From the NCBI GenBank assembly GCA_027593035.1, contig JAQCJQ010000006.1, positions 1-44,988 of the forward strand: a stretch of 44,988 nt of DNA, read 5' to 3'. The notes below the pieces were generated by a model. The model was not told where the DNA came from. It was given only the letters and a program-made list of their open reading frames with translations, and did no database searches. Positions 15,404 to 25,222 of the stretch are shown here, piece by piece (within the stretch, counting starts at the first letter, position 1; each line of letters opens with the position of its first letter). Source of the stretch: Bacteroidota bacterium (lineage in GTDB: Bacteria > Bacteroidota > Bacteroidia > Flavobacteriales_D > Sanyastnellaceae). The position numbers and the translations under genes are program-made.

Positions 15404-17785
15404 TTAATTCACTGAAGGTGGCAGGATGTTCCAGCGCAATCCCGCGTAGAGCATCCGTCCAAAGATGGGTGCATAGACCAAACTGGCATCAAAGTACTGG
15501 TTGAAATCACTGGCCGAAACCGGTGAGTCATCATAAACCGCTCCAATGATCGGACGGTCTTGCTTGTAATTCAAAGCATTCTCAACACCCGCATAGAACG
15601 AAAATGACGGGGAAAATTGACGCGTAGCCTGCAAATTCAACTGAGCAAAACCCGGTGCCTCGCCTGGACGTTCAAACAATTCCGGGTTACCATCCGTTCC
15701 TGGCAATCGCTGCGCGCCTACCCATTGAAACGTTGCATCTGCGAGCCACTGGCTCTGCTTTTCTGAGAGCGCCGAAGCATAGCTCCATTGAACAAATGAG
15801 CGGTGTTTTGAGACAAAGGGGTCCTGTTTTGAGACAAAGGACTCCTGTGTGGGATTCCCAACCCGATCTGTTTGAGCGTCAACCCAACGATAGGCAATGC
15901 GTAAATCAACCCGGCGGTGCACATCCCAATTGAATTCGGCCTGAGCGGATCGGGCAAAGGACTCGCCATTCAAATTGTACAGTCGAATCTGCTGGGCATC
16001 CGCATCGAGATCCACCACCACCTTATTCTCAAACCACGTGTTGTAAACGTCCAGTGCGAGGGACGCGTCACGATAATTCACCCGAAATTTACTGGTCAAA
16101 TTCAGTCCGGCATTCGTCGCAATTTCCGGCTGGAAATCACCGTATACATCGACATTCCATGTTCGCTGGCTCGCCCACGAGCCCAGTTGTTCCATGTAGG
16201 GATTCGGCGTTCTGAAGCCACGTCCAGCGGCCAATTTGAGCGATGTGTTTTCAGTAGCGCTCCAACGAGCGTGCAATCGAGGACTCCAAAATCCACCAAA
16301 CAAATTGTGTTGATCGTAGCGCACTCCGGCCACAACACTCAACCGCTCCGCATGGTTCAAGGTGAATTCAAAAAAGGCTCCGGGAACGACCTCATCCCGC
16401 TGTTGGGAAACGCTCCACGTATCTGACCGATGTACCTTCTCGTCAAACTGATCTGAAACAAAGCTGACTCCGGTCGTGAACGTGCGATTGGTGTTGCCCA
16501 GAATTCCTGAGTACAAAACATTTCCTCGGAAAAACCGCTCACTGCCCGTGTACTTCTGACGACCAAACTGGTGCGCATGTTGGTGATCTGAATACACAAA
16601 CTGGGTTCCAATGCTTCTCCATTCGGCATCTGGGAAAACAAACCCTGTTTTCGCTGAAACCTCCATCCTGTCAATGGCCGTAACGGCCGACCACCCCGAA
16701 TCTGAGGGTGATGCCAGCATGTCCATGACGCCTGACCAAGGCATGTCTTGATCAAAAGCAGCGACCTGTCCAGCAGCGGATTCCGTCTGGATCCAATTCA
16801 CGGCATATTCGCCACGAATTCCACGATCACCGATGAACTTCCATTCGCTGCGCCCGATGTAGTTTCGCTTCAGTGGACCATCTAAAAATCCGTCAGAATT
16901 CCGATCGTTCAACTGGTCGTTGCGCACAGCATGCGCCAGAAGAGCCGTACTCCATCTCCGGCTAATTCGATGTTTGCTCACATGGTTCCACTCCAATCGT
17001 CCCGCAGCATTTCCGTAGATGTTGACATGAAGCGGGGCTGCATTCTCCGGATTCTTCAATGCTACATTGATCTGACCTGTCATGCTCTCGTATCCTTGAG
17101 TCACCGTTCCAGCGCCCTTGCTGATATGAATTTCATGGATCCAATCACCGGGAATGAACATCAATCCTTGAAGGACATTCAATCCACGGGGTCCTGGCAG
17201 GTTGTCAACTTGTATTTGGCTGTACTTGCCGTCGAGTCCCAACATGCGGATCTGCCGTGTACCCGTCACAGCATCGGTAAATGAAGCATCCACTGATGCA
17301 TTGGTTTCAAAGGCCTCGGATAAATTGCAGCAAGCGGCCTTGGCCAGCTCCTTTCGATTCAAAGATTGGATGTTGAGCGGATCCAAAAGGGAAATTCTCG
17401 TGGCGCTCCGTTCGGCAGTCACCTCTGCAGATCCCAAGCTAACTCCTGATTCAAGCGGGATATCGACATACGACTGCCCCGTGTATACCAGCCCTGCCGT
17501 TTGATAGCCCACCATGCTCACAAGCAAGGTATCGCCCAATGCCGTCGGTCGGATCTTAAAGAAGCCGAATCCGTCGCTGATCTCAACCTCCAAAGGGGTG
17601 CTTGCCCAACGCACATAAGCTCCTGGTAGCGACACGTATTCCGGTTCATGCGCAGCTCCTCCCAGAGCAAGGTCATGGCCATCGTGCGACTCATAAAGCA
17701 CCTTCCCTCGAAGCGAATTGGTCTGCGAATAAGCACCCGTGCCAATCCCGAGCACACATAGAATCAGGCCGAGTAATCGCATCAC
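15404..17785 (-). CDS. TonB-dependent receptor paired with HMA protein
   Basis: A 793-residue outer-membrane receptor. A signal peptide (MMRLLGLILCVLGIGTGAYS) is followed by a carboxypeptidase-regulatory-like domain (about 25-112), a plug domain (about 118-255) and a 22-strand-type beta barrel to the end. The plug holds AKAACCNLSEAFETNASVD, with adjacent cysteines at 152-153, followed by SFTDAVTGTRQIRMLGLDG. I know this paired-Cys motif from Bacteroidota receptors next to heavy-metal-associated proteins, so a metal or metallophore ligand, copper being the usual suggestion, is inferred. It lies six bases after the HMA gene and is surely co-transcribed with it. A 7-residue in-frame duplication (FVSKQDPFVSKHRSF) occurs in a late barrel loop. 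It converges with dnaE over 21 bases. The specific ligand is not readable. Confidence 0.88.
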   Translation of the reverse strand: MMRLLGLILCVLGIGTGAYSQTNSLRGKVLYESHDGHDLALGGAAHEPEYVSLPGAYVRWASTPLEVEISDGFGFFKIRPTALGDTLLVSMVGYQTAGLVYTGQSYVDIPLESGVSLGSAEVTAERSATRISLLDPLNIQSLNRKELAKAACCNLSEAFETNASVDASFTDAVTGTRQIRMLGLDGKYSQIQVDNLPGPRGLNVLQGLMFIPGDWIHEIHISKGAGTVTQGYESMTGQINVALKNPENAAPLHVNIYGNAAGRLEWNHVSKHRISRRWSTALLAHAVRNDQLNDRNSDGFLDGPLKRNYIGRSEWKFIGDRGIRGEYAVNWIQTESAAGQVAAFDQDMPWSGVMDMLASPSDSGWSAVTAIDRMEVSAKTGFVFPDAEWRSIGTQFVYSDHQHAHQFGRQKYTGSERFFRGNVLYSGILGNTNRTFTTGVSFVSDQFDEKVHRSDTWSVSQQRDEVVPGAFFEFTLNHAERLSVVAGVRYDQHNLFGGFWSPRLHARWSATENTSLKLAAGRGFRTPNPYMEQLGSWASQRTWNVDVYGDFQPEIATNAGLNLTSKFRVNYRDASLALDVYNTWFENKVVVDLDADAQQIRLYNLNGESFARSAQAEFNWDVHRRVDLRIAYRWVDAQTDRVGNPTQESFVSKQDPFVSKHRSFVQWSYASALSEKQSQWLADATFQWVGAQRLPGTDGNPELFERPGEAPGFAQLNLQATRQFSPSFSFYAGVENALNYKQDRPIIGAVYDDSPVSASDFNQYFDASLVYAPIFGRMLYAGLRWNILPPSVN
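15805..15846 (-). repeat. 21-base in-frame tandem duplication in the TonB receptor
   Basis: TGTTTTGAGACAAAGG begins both 15805-15825 and 15826-15846, giving two 21-base copies that differ at about two positions near the end. They encode the repeated FVSK in ESFVSKQDPFVSKHRSFV. The near identity suggests a recent duplication, probably in an outer loop of the barrel, and possibly an assembly or strain-variable site. Confidence 0.75.
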
Positions 17786-17791
17786 TCTATA

Positions 17792-18148
17792 CTAGTCCTT
17801 GTGCTCGTCTTCAGCGCCACACTCGGCTCCATCTCGGTATTTGCAACATCCGTGCAGGCCCGCGTACGTCTCTTCCGATGCTTTGGCGATGTCCGTATCA
17901 TGCCCCGCATTTGCTGCAATCGCGTGCAACGCTTCGACTGAAAAAAATTTCGTTTTGTAGGCTACCGTCAGTTGCTTGGTTTCAAGATCCCAGTCAGCGT
18001 TCAGGATTCCTGGAAGGTCGTAAGCTTTTTCAATGCGCGATTCGCACATGCCACAAACCCCGTTGACGTTGAACGTGAGTTCCGCTTTTTTTTGTCCAAA
18101 TGCTGTGCATGCAATGCCCAACAGTGCGAATGAAATCAAATACTTCAT
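17792..18148 (-). CDS. Secreted heavy-metal-associated (HMA) domain protein
   Basis: A 118-residue protein with a signal peptide (MKYLISFALLGIACTAFG) and one HMA/CopZ-like ferredoxin-fold domain (about 22-92) with the metal-binding CGMC at 32-35 in VNGVCGMCESRIEKAY. A short Cys-, His- and acid-rich tail follows (HGCCKYRDGAEC, then GAEDEHKD), which could bind further metal. Being exported, it is probably a periplasmic metal carrier or sensor rather than a cytoplasmic chaperone. The TonB receptor begins six bases downstream, so the pair should handle the same metal, likely copper by family association. No metal-responsive operator was recognised upstream. Confidence 0.87.
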   Translation of the reverse strand: MKYLISFALLGIACTAFGQKKAELTFNVNGVCGMCESRIEKAYDLPGILNADWDLETKQLTVAYKTKFFSVEALHAIAANAGHDTDIAKASEETYAGLHGCCKYRDGAECGAEDEHKD

Positions 18149-18225
18149 GCCTCTAAATTACAAAAGGATGCCTGCACTTGACCCCCTCGGCAACGCCAAG
18201 AATTCAAAACAGAGGCCATGACCTG

Positions 18226-18978
18226 CTACTTTTTGCTCTTCACCGAGGCACTCATGAAGTCACGGTTCATGCGCGCGATGTTGCTCAAGTCAATGCCCTT
18301 TGGACATTCCACAGCGCATGCTCCTGTATTCGTGCAATTGCCAAACCCCTCCTTGTCCATCTGATCCACCATGCGTTGCACACGGGTTTCGCGTTCCGGT
18401 TGGCCTTGCGGCAACAACGCGAATTGCGACACTTTTGCTGATACAAAGAGCATGGCCGATGCGTTTTTGCATGAAGCCACACAGGCGCCACAACCGATGC
18501 AGGTCGCGGAACTGAATGCTTCGTCCGCATCTTGTTTCGGTATCGGAATGGCGTTGGCATCCATCGTCTTGCCCGAGGTATTCACGGAGATGTATCCGCC
18601 CGCCTGGATGATCCGATCAAAAGCACTGCGATCAACCGTTAAATCCTTGATCACCGGAAACGCCTTCGCTCGCCAAGGCTCAATCGCAATGGTATCACCA
18701 TCTTTGAAAGAACGCATGTGCAACTGGCACGTAGTGACCCCTCGGCCTGGACCATGCGCTTCACCGTTGATGAACATGGAGCACATTCCACAAATGCCCT
18801 CGCGGCAATCGTGATCAAAGGCAATCGGTTCACCGCCCGCTCGAATGATCTGGTCGTTGAGCATGTCCATCATTTCAAGGAACGACATGTCCGGAGACAC
18901 CCCTTCCAATGCATGCGTGTCCATGTGTCCTTTCGCTTCCGGGCCGTTTTGGCGCCAAACTTTCAATGTCAGATTCAT
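18226..18978 (-). CDS. sdhB: Succinate dehydrogenase iron-sulfur subunit
   Basis: A 250-residue subunit carrying electrons from the flavin to the quinone site of complex II. The 2Fe-2S ligands are in [12 protein letters not shown] and the later VTTCQLH; the 4Fe-4S and 3Fe-4S ligands are in [15 protein letters not shown] and [18 protein letters not shown]. It is the last gene of sdhCAB, seven bases after sdhA. The length and Cys pattern match the Bacteroidota/epsilon-type enzyme that uses one membrane subunit. Direction (succinate oxidation versus fumarate reduction) cannot be read from sequence. Confidence 0.96.
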   Translation of the reverse strand: MNLTLKVWRQNGPEAKGHMDTHALEGVSPDMSFLEMMDMLNDQIIRAGGEPIAFDHDCREGICGMCSMFINGEAHGPGRGVTTCQLHMRSFKDGDTIAIEPWRAKAFPVIKDLTVDRSAFDRIIQAGGYISVNTSGKTMDANAIPIPKQDADEAFSSATCIGCGACVASCKNASAMLFVSAKVSQFALLPQGQPERETRVQRMVDQMDKEGFGNCTNTGACAVECPKGIDLSNIARMNRDFMSASVKSKK

Positions 18979-18985
18979 GACCTTC

Positions 18986-20983
18986 TTACTTGTAGCTGCG
19001 TTGCTTCAACTCGATGTTTTCAAAAACCAAATCCTCCTTGATCAACTTGGATTCACTGGGGTCTCCCGCGAATTCCCAAGCCGACACAAAAGCAAAATTC
19101 TCGTCATCTCGAAGAGCCTCTCCTTCCGGGGTTTGATGCTCTTCACGGAAATGCCCTCCACAGGATTCCTCTCGGGCCAAAGCGTCCATGCACATCAGCT
19201 CTCCTTGCTCCAAGAAATCGGCGACACGCCCTGCCTTATCCAGTTCTGGATTGTAACTCGTCGCATTTCCTGGAACACGAACGTCCTTCCAAAATTCCTC
19301 ACGCAATGCGCGAATGTCCGCGATCGCCTTTTTGAGACCGGCTTCGTTTCGCGACATTCCACATTCATTCCACATGATGCGGCCTAAACGTCGGTGGAAA
19401 TCATCAACTGGCTTGGACCCGTTGTTGTTGATGAGATGGTCAATGCGCTCCTGCACCGCCTTTTCTGCCGCTTCAAACTCGGCTGAGTCTGATGAGATCG
19501 CCCCTGTGCGAATGTCATTTGCCAGGTAATCCCCAATGGTATAAGGCAATACGAAATAGCCGTCAGCCAGTCCTTGCATCAAAGCAGAAGCGCCCAATCG
19601 ATTCGCTCCGTGATCGGAAAAGTTGGATTCGCCTGTTGCATACAACCCCGATACGGAGGTCATCAGATTGTAATCCACCCAAAGCCCCCCCATGGTATAG
19701 TGAACCGCAGGATAAATCTTCATCGGTGTTTCGTAAGGATCGTCCGCTGCAATCTGCTTGTACATGTCGAAGAGGTTGCCATACTTCGCTTTCACCACCT
19801 CCTTACCCAATGTGACAATCTCTTCAGTCGATGGTTGAGACAGCCCGCGAATGCTCGCTTCTGTTTTGCCGTAACGTTTGAACGCGCTGGCGAAATCCAA
19901 GAAGACGGCTTCCCCCGTCTTATTCACGCCAAAGCCCGCGTCGCAGCGCTCCTTGGCGGCACGAGAAGCGACGTCCCGTGGGACCAAATTTCCGAATGCC
20001 GGATACCGACGTTCCAAATAGTAATCCCGATCAGCCTCTGCAATCTCCAATGCTGTTTTCGTTCCCTTCCGAATTGCTTCCGCATCCTCCTTCTTCGCCG
20101 GAACCCAAATGCGACCATCGTTGCGCAACGACTCCGACATCAATGTCAGTTTCGATTGATGCTCACCAGACACCGGAATGCACGTCGGGTGAATTTGTGT
20201 GAAGCACGGGTTGGCCATATGGGCGCCTTTTTTGTGCGCCTTCCAGGCTGCCGACACATTCGATCCCATGGCATTCGTGCTCAAGAAAAACACATTGCCG
20301 TAACCGCCGGTTGCCAATACAACCGCGTGCGCTGCGTGACGCTCCAATTCTCCCGTAACCAAATTCCGAGCGATGATTCCACGGCATTTGCCATCGAGCA
20401 TAACCACATCCATCATTTCGTGGCGGGTCAACATGTCGACCTTGCCTTTGGAAATCTGACGGCTTAACGCTGAATACGCTCCCAACAAGAGCTGCTGGCC
20501 TGTCTGGCCTTTCGCATAGAAGGTTCGTGAGACTAATACTCCTCCAAAGGATCGGTTGTCCAACAGACCTCCGTACTCGCGTGCAAACGGAACACCCTGG
20601 GCGACGCACTGATCGATGATGTTGGTCGAAACTTCCGCCAATCGATGCACGTTGGCTTCGCGACTTCGGTAATCGCCTCCCTTGACCGTATCGTAAAATA
20701 GCCGGTGAACAGAGTCCCCGTCATTTTGATAATTCTTCGCAGCGTTGATTCCGCCTTGTGCCGCAATCGAGTGAGCGCGTCGTGGGGAATCTTGGAAGCA
20801 CAGCGCCTTGACATTGTACCCCATTTCAGCAAGGGATGCCGCAGCAGAACTGCCGGCAAGTCCTGTTCCTACAACGATGACGTCAATGGAGCGCTTGTTG
20901 GCCGGATTGACCAGCTGAATGTGATCCTTATACTTCGTCCACTTGTCGGCCAATGGACCCTCAGGAATTTTGGAATCGAGCAT
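18986..20983 (-). CDS. sdhA: Succinate dehydrogenase flavoprotein subunit
   Basis: A 665-residue FAD subunit that oxidises succinate to fumarate on the cytoplasmic face of the membrane. The FAD-binding Rossmann motif [20 protein letters not shown] lies near residue 36, and [21 protein letters not shown] contains the flavin-linked His region. The active site is seen in [20 protein letters not shown], and the C-terminal FAD contact in [16 protein letters not shown]. It sits 11 bases after sdhC and seven before sdhB. No breaks are seen. Confidence 0.96.
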   Translation of the reverse strand: MLDSKIPEGPLADKWTKYKDHIQLVNPANKRSIDVIVVGTGLAGSSAAASLAEMGYNVKALCFQDSPRRAHSIAAQGGINAAKNYQNDGDSVHRLFYDTVKGGDYRSREANVHRLAEVSTNIIDQCVAQGVPFAREYGGLLDNRSFGGVLVSRTFYAKGQTGQQLLLGAYSALSRQISKGKVDMLTRHEMMDVVMLDGKCRGIIARNLVTGELERHAAHAVVLATGGYGNVFFLSTNAMGSNVSAAWKAHKKGAHMANPCFTQIHPTCIPVSGEHQSKLTLMSESLRNDGRIWVPAKKEDAEAIRKGTKTALEIAEADRDYYLERRYPAFGNLVPRDVASRAAKERCDAGFGVNKTGEAVFLDFASAFKRYGKTEASIRGLSQPSTEEIVTLGKEVVKAKYGNLFDMYKQIAADDPYETPMKIYPAVHYTMGGLWVDYNLMTSVSGLYATGESNFSDHGANRLGASALMQGLADGYFVLPYTIGDYLANDIRTGAISSDSAEFEAAEKAVQERIDHLINNNGSKPVDDFHRRLGRIMWNECGMSRNEAGLKKAIADIRALREEFWKDVRVPGNATSYNPELDKAGRVADFLEQGELMCMDALAREESCGGHFREEHQTPEGEALRDDENFAFVSAWEFAGDPSESKLIKEDLVFENIELKQRSYK

Positions 20984-20994
20984 CGTTTCGAATC

Positions 20995-21687
20995 TTAAAG
21001 CTGGATGTAGAAAAGATAAACTGGAATGCTAGCAAATAGTGCCGGAACCACAATGCCGAACAACAGACCTGCACGTTCAATCAGCGGAGAATATTTTGAA
21101 TGGCGCAATCCCAAGGATTGAAAAGCACTTTGGAAGCCGTGGATCAGGTGAAATCCCAGGGCAAATTGCGCCAGAACATATCCCGCAACGGCTAGACCGG
21201 CTAACCCGTTTTCAGGGCCAAAAAAGCGCATGACGACCGCATGCAGATCCTTCAGTCCATCGGAGTCAAAATCAATGGGCCCGAAGTGCATCATGTACCA
21301 GAAGTTTTGCATGTGGCTCACCAAGAACACCAAAATGATGGTGCCGAGAATGCCCATGTTCCGGCTGGACCAAGAGGCATTGGCGGACCCTTTTTCTTTC
21401 ACATAACCGGTTGGCCGGGCTTTGCGATTTTGCAATGTGAGCGCGATGCCATCCACCACGTGGAATAACACAGCGGCATACGTCAAGTAACTCAGCAATT
21501 TGACCAGTGGGAATGTGGTCATAAAATGAGCGTATTCATTGAAGGCCTGTTGGCCCTCTTCGCCTGGTATGAAAAGCTGCAAGTTGCCGACCAGATGTCC
21601 CAAAAGGAACAGGCATAGAAAAAGCCCTGACAGGGCCATTACATATTTCTTGGCAAGAGAAGAACGCAAAATTCCGGAGTTACTCAT
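20995..21687 (-). CDS. sdhC: Succinate dehydrogenase cytochrome b subunit
   Basis: A 230-residue membrane anchor with about five hydrophobic helices, the single-subunit, di-haem b type, so no sdhD is expected and none is present. Helix 1 reads [22 protein letters not shown] and several His residues in or near helices ([34 protein letters not shown]) can ligate haem or lie at the quinone site. The ATG at 21687 is preferred over TTG at 21699, since it gives [14 protein letters not shown] and fits the promoter 22 bases upstream. First gene of sdhCAB. Confidence 0.93.
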   Translation of the reverse strand: MSNSGILRSSLAKKYVMALSGLFLCLFLLGHLVGNLQLFIPGEEGQQAFNEYAHFMTTFPLVKLLSYLTYAAVLFHVVDGIALTLQNRKARPTGYVKEKGSANASWSSRNMGILGTIILVFLVSHMQNFWYMMHFGPIDFDSDGLKDLHAVVMRFFGPENGLAGLAVAGYVLAQFALGFHLIHGFQSAFQSLGLRHSKYSPLIERAGLLFGIVVPALFASIPVYLFYIQL

Positions 21688-21709
21688 GGTAAAAACCAAT
21701 TGGATTCCT

Positions 21710-21740
21710 CAAAGGTAACATCCCTTCCTCCGGCTACCAA
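21710..21740 (-). promoter_or_regulatory. Putative sdhCAB promoter
   Basis: On the minus strand TACCTTTG (21717-21710) matches the TAnnTTTG -7 element exactly, and a TTG (21740-21738) lies 20 bases upstream as the -33 element. The -7 element ends 22 bases before the sdhC ATG. This is one of the best two-part matches in the window. Confidence 0.5.
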
Positions 21741-21788
21741 CGCTTCTTCTACTGAAGGCCACAAGACACCCTGTTTCAGGGGATAAAA

Positions 21789-21817
21789 GGGGGTGCCATG
21801 GCTTTCATGGCACCCCC
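21789..21817 (-). terminator. Intrinsic terminator after ssb
   Basis: A perfect 12-bp stem (arms 21789-21800 and 21806-21817, GGGGGTGCCATG against CATGGCACCCCC) with a five-base loop. Read on the minus strand it starts six bases beyond the ssb stop codon and is followed by TTTT, as expected for a Rho-independent terminator of ssb. It also separates ssb from the sdh promoter downstream. Confidence 0.85.
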
Positions 21818-21822
21818 TGCCT

Positions 21823-22179
21823 TCAGCCTTCCGTAGACTCCACGGGACGACGATCGAGCATCAGCATCTCACTGGCCACGATTTCCGTGACATAGCGAGT
21901 GTGCCCCTCTCCGTCCTCGTAAGTGCGGTAAGCTAACCGGCCCTCGACGGCAATTTCAGCGCCCTTTTTAAGGTATTGACCAGCGACATCCGCCAACGCG
22001 CCCCACGTGACCACATCGTGCCATTGGGTTCGCTCCACACGTTCACCCTCACCATTGCGGAAAATTTCGTTGGTCGCTACCGGAAAAGAGCATTTGGTCT
22101 TGCCTTCATCGAAGCTCATCAATTCGGGATCTTTCCCGAGTCGTCCAATCAATTGGACCTTGTTTCTAAGTGCATTCAT
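21823..22179 (-). CDS. ssb: Single-stranded DNA-binding protein, short form
   Basis: A 118-residue SSB that is almost entirely OB fold (MNALRNKVQLIGRLGKDPEL..., with conserved TQWHDVVTWGALADVAGQYLKKGAEIAVEGRL). It binds ssDNA in replication and repair. The usual acidic C-terminal tip (DD-x-PF type), which recruits partner proteins, is absent; the chain ends DRRPVESTEG. Short tailless SSBs beginning MNxLRNKVQLIG are, to my knowledge, common in flavobacteria, often beside a longer SSB elsewhere. It is divergent from gltX across 139 bases and ends at a strong terminator. Confidence 0.93.
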   Translation of the reverse strand: MNALRNKVQLIGRLGKDPELMSFDEGKTKCSFPVATNEIFRNGEGERVERTQWHDVVTWGALADVAGQYLKKGAEIAVEGRLAYRTYEDGEGHTRYVTEIVASEMLMLDRRPVESTEG

Positions 22180-22267
22180 TTTGTTGAATAATCTGGGTCA
22201 AACATCCGGCGGCCTCCCGCCTAGAGCCGTAACCCGAACGGATGCGTTTACGGATTCGCTCCACAGG

Positions 22268-22296
22268 TTTGCCGGCGCCGCCAAGCCGTATCTTTG
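22268..22296 (+). promoter_or_regulatory. Putative gltX promoter
   Basis: TTTG (22268-22271) and, after 17 bases, TATCTTTG (22289-22296) match the Bacteroidota -33 and TAnnTTTG -7 elements. The -7 element ends 22 bases before the gltX ATG, the same distance as at sdhC. Confidence 0.5.
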
Positions 22297-22318
22297 CCAC
22301 CACATTTGAACAGTTTCA

Positions 22319-23836
22319 ATGGCTTCCAAGATCCGCGTCCGATTTGCTCCAAGTCCAACCGGCCCCCTGCACATGGGTGGCGTCCGAACGGCATTGTACA
22401 ACTACCTTTTCGCGAAGAAACACGGAGGCGATTTCCTCTTGCGCATCGAAGACACCGATCAAAAACGGTTTGTTCCTGGAGCTGAAGAATACATTCGAAA
22501 AGCCCTTGATTGGTGCGGCATTCCGCCGACAGAAGGCGACGGAATCGGTGGTCAACACGGCCCATACAAACAGTCCGACCGCAGTGCCTTGTACGCCACA
22601 GAACTGCAGCGGTTGTTGGCCTCTGGAAATGCCTACAAAGCCTTTGATACAGCCGAGGAGATGGACGCCATCCGGAAAGCGGTCGAGCAGTCCGGTGCGG
22701 TGTGGCAATACGATGCCAGCACGCGCATGTCCATGCGAAACTCGTTGTCTTTGGGGGCGGATGAATTGGCCCAATTGGAGGCCAACAACACCCCGTTTAC
22801 CATCCGTTTCCGGATGCCCGATGCTGCTCGCGACTTTGGATTCAATGATGCCATTCGAGGACACATCCGCGTTTCAACAGGTGTGCTCGATGACAAAGTG
22901 CTCATGAAAGCCGATGGCCTCCCCACCTACCATTTGGCCAATGTGGTCGACGATCACCACATGGCCATCAGCCACGTGATTCGTGGAGAGGAGTGGCTAC
23001 CAAGTGCCCCGCTTCACGGCTTGTTGTATGAGGCTTTTGGTTGGGACACCCCGGTATTTGCGCACTTGCCTTTGATCTTGAAGCCGACGGGCAATGGAAA
23101 ACTGAGTAAGCGAGATGGCGACCAAGGCGGGTTTCCCATCTTTCCTTTGGATTGGAAAGACCCGGAAACTGAGCAAATTTCGAGCGGTTATCGCGAGCAA
23201 GGCTATCTGCCGCAAGCTTTCACCAACATGCTGTTGCTATTGGGTTGGAGTAGCGGTGACGAGAAGGAGCTCTACACGATGGAAGAGGCCATCGCAGCCT
23301 TCGAAATGACAGGGGTCACCAAGTCAGGGGCTCGTTTCAATCCGGATAAGACCAAGTGGTTCAACGAGCAGTATCTGCGTCAATTGCCTCCGGTTGATGC
23401 CGTGGCTGCGCTCCGGGAGACTGCCGCGGGAGACGTTGCTCACTGGGGTGACGATCAATGTCTCCAAGTCATGGACATGATGTTGGAACGCGTGAGTTTC
23501 ATGCACGAAATCAGCACGCATCGGTATCTGTTTGAAGCCCCGGAAGTGCTGGATGAAAAGTTGGTTGCGAAGAAATGGAAGCCTGAAACAGCCGGCTATC
23601 TGCAGCAACTCAAAGCTGTCTTGGAAACCATTGAGCCATTCGAATCGAGCGCCATTGAGACCGCATTCAAGGCGTTTCTCGAGGAAAAAGAACTCGGTTT
23701 TGGCGCCGTTTTGTTGCCCTTGCGTTTGGTGCTAACCGGCACAGGGGGCGGACCTTCCATGTTTGATTTCGCCGCTTTCATCGGGCGGGAAGAGACCCTG
23801 CGCCGCATCGACCTCGGCCTCGCGAAGGTCAGTTAA
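22319..23836 (+). CDS. gltX: Glutamate--tRNA ligase
   Basis: A 505-residue class Ib synthetase that charges tRNA-Glu. The HIGH-type motif lies in [22 protein letters not shown] near residue 8 and the KMSKS-type motif in [14 protein letters not shown]-terminal anticodon-binding helical region follows. Length is normal. Its last eight bases overlap the end of scoB on the other strand. Upstream is a two-part promoter at a typical distance. I cannot tell from sequence whether it also charges tRNA-Gln. Confidence 0.96.
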   Translation: MASKIRVRFAPSPTGPLHMGGVRTALYNYLFAKKHGGDFLLRIEDTDQKRFVPGAEEYIRKALDWCGIPPTEGDGIGGQHGPYKQSDRSALYATELQRLLASGNAYKAFDTAEEMDAIRKAVEQSGAVWQYDASTRMSMRNSLSLGADELAQLEANNTPFTIRFRMPDAARDFGFNDAIRGHIRVSTGVLDDKVLMKADGLPTYHLANVVDDHHMAISHVIRGEEWLPSAPLHGLLYEAFGWDTPVFAHLPLILKPTGNGKLSKRDGDQGGFPIFPLDWKDPETEQISSGYREQGYLPQAFTNMLLLLGWSSGDEKELYTMEEAIAAFEMTGVTKSGARFNPDKTKWFNEQYLRQLPPVDAVAALRETAAGDVAHWGDDQCLQVMDMMLERVSFMHEISTHRYLFEAPEVLDEKLVAKKWKPETAGYLQQLKAVLETIEPFESSAIETAFKAFLEEKELGFGAVLLPLRLVLTGTGGGPSMFDFAAFIGREETLRRIDLGLAKVS

Positions 23837-24485
23837 TCTTCATCTCAGGCACCGCTTCGGGGACCACGAGTTTGCCCGCGGTAGCCGCGACAACATGCTC
23901 GACCGAAATGCCTGGAGCCACTTCGACTAGATGGAAAGCGCCCTCGCGAATGTCGAGCACCGCGAGGTTGGTCACGACGCGTCGCACGCATCCGACTCCG
24001 GTGAGCGGCAACGAGCAGTCTGCGAGCAACTTCGATTCGCCTGCACGGTTTGTGTGCATCATGGCCACTATGATGTTTTCAGCGCTTGCCACCAAATCCA
24101 TCGCCCCGCCCATTCCCTTCACCATTTTACCTGGAATTTTCCAGTTGGCGATGTCTCCGTTTTGCGAAACTTCCATCGCTCCCAAGACCGTCAACTGCAC
24201 GTGTTGGCCGCGAATCATGGCAAAAGAAGTGGCGCTATCGAAGTAAGCAGCCCCGGGCATGGCCGTGATGGTTTGCTTGCCTGCATTGATCAAATCGGCG
24301 TCCTCATTCCCTGCGAGGGGAAATGGCCCCATGCCCAAGATGCCATTTTCCGATTGAAATTCCACTTCCATTCCAGGCGGAATGAAGTTGGCTACAAGTG
24401 TCGGAATGCCAATCCCTAAATTGACATACCACCCGTCTCTAACCTCCTGTGCGATGCGTTGCGCGATGCCGTTTTTGTCCAACAT
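23829..24485 (-). CDS. scoB: 3-oxoacid CoA-transferase subunit B
   Basis: A 218-residue beta subunit of succinyl-CoA:3-ketoacid CoA transferase-type enzymes, which move CoA between succinyl-CoA and acetoacetate or related acids in the cytoplasm. The catalytic Glu is Glu46 in [31 protein letters not shown] and [17 protein letters not shown] are also family motifs. It follows scoA by 23 bases and overlaps the end of gltX on the other strand by eight. Acid specificity is not readable from sequence. Confidence 0.93.
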   Translation of the reverse strand: MLDKNGIAQRIAQEVRDGWYVNLGIGIPTLVANFIPPGMEVEFQSENGILGMGPFPLAGNEDADLINAGKQTITAMPGAAYFDSATSFAMIRGQHVQLTVLGAMEVSQNGDIANWKIPGKMVKGMGGAMDLVASAENIIVAMMHTNRAGESKLLADCSLPLTGVGCVRRVVTNLAVLDIREGAFHLVEVAPGISVEHVVAATAGKLVVPEAVPEMKIN

Positions 24486-24508
24486 GGATGCTTGATTTGG
24501 GGCGGTGA

Positions 24509-25207
24509 TTAGGATTGAACCGTGCGTTGCTCGATGCGCTTTTCATAGCCCGAGCCCTGGAAAATTCGCTGGACAAAGATGCCCGGTGTGTGAATGGCAT
24601 TCGGATCGAGTTCCCCCAAAGGAACAAGCTCTTCCACTTCTGCGACCGTGATTTTTCCGGCCATGGCCATCATGGGGTTGAAATTGCGCGCGGTGGCCTT
24701 GAAGATCAAATTTCCCGCTGCGTCCCCTTTCCAAGCTTTGACGAAGGCAAAGTCCGCTGTGAGCGCGGATTCCAAAATGTGGGGCTTGCCGTTGAATTCC
24801 CGGACCTCCTTGCCTTCCGCGACTTCCGTGCCATAACCGGCTGGCGTGTAAAATGCGGGGATTCCCGCTCCTCCTGCCCGGCATCGTTCCGCCAAAGAGC
24901 CTTGAGGAATCAGATCCACCTCCAATTCTCCACTGAGCATTTGCCGTTCAAACTCATCATTCTCTCCGACATACGAGGAGATCATCTTGCGGATCTGACG
25001 TTGCTGAAGCAAGAGGCCCAGTCCAAAGTCATCCACCCCGGCGTTGTTGGAAATGCAGGTCAAATCCTGAACCCCCAAACGCACCAATTCTCCAATGCTG
25101 CATTCTGGTATGCCACACAATCCGAATCCGCCGAGCATCAGGGTCATGCCACTTTCGACGCCTTCGCAGGCTGCATAGACGTCACTCACTCGTTTTGAAA
25201 TTGCCAT
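24509..25207 (-). CDS. scoA: 3-oxoacid CoA-transferase subunit A
   Basis: A 232-residue alpha subunit partnering Sco[17 protein letters not shown] near residue 20 is the glycine-rich CoA-site signature, with [37 protein letters not shown] and [19 protein letters not shown] following. It begins 15 bases after the PBP1A stop codon, so PBP1A, scoA and scoB may share a transcript, although their functions do not obviously connect. Only a complete pair forms an active enzyme, and both genes look intact. Confidence 0.94.
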   Translation of the reverse strand: MAISKRVSDVYAACEGVESGMTLMLGGFGLCGIPECSIGELVRLGVQDLTCISNNAGVDDFGLGLLLQQRQIRKMISSYVGENDEFERQMLSGELEVDLIPQGSLAERCRAGGAGIPAFYTPAGYGTEVAEGKEVREFNGKPHILESALTADFAFVKAWKGDAAGNLIFKATARNFNPMMAMAGKITVAEVEELVPLGELDPNAIHTPGIFVQRIFQGSGYEKRIEQRTVQS

Positions 25208-25222
25208 GGGTTTGTGTTCTGC

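Noticed and set aside
22206-22219. GGCGG-CCTC-CCGCC hairpin between ssb and gltX
   Set aside because: Five-base GC stem in a GC-rich spacer, lacking a T-run or recurrence; no function supported.
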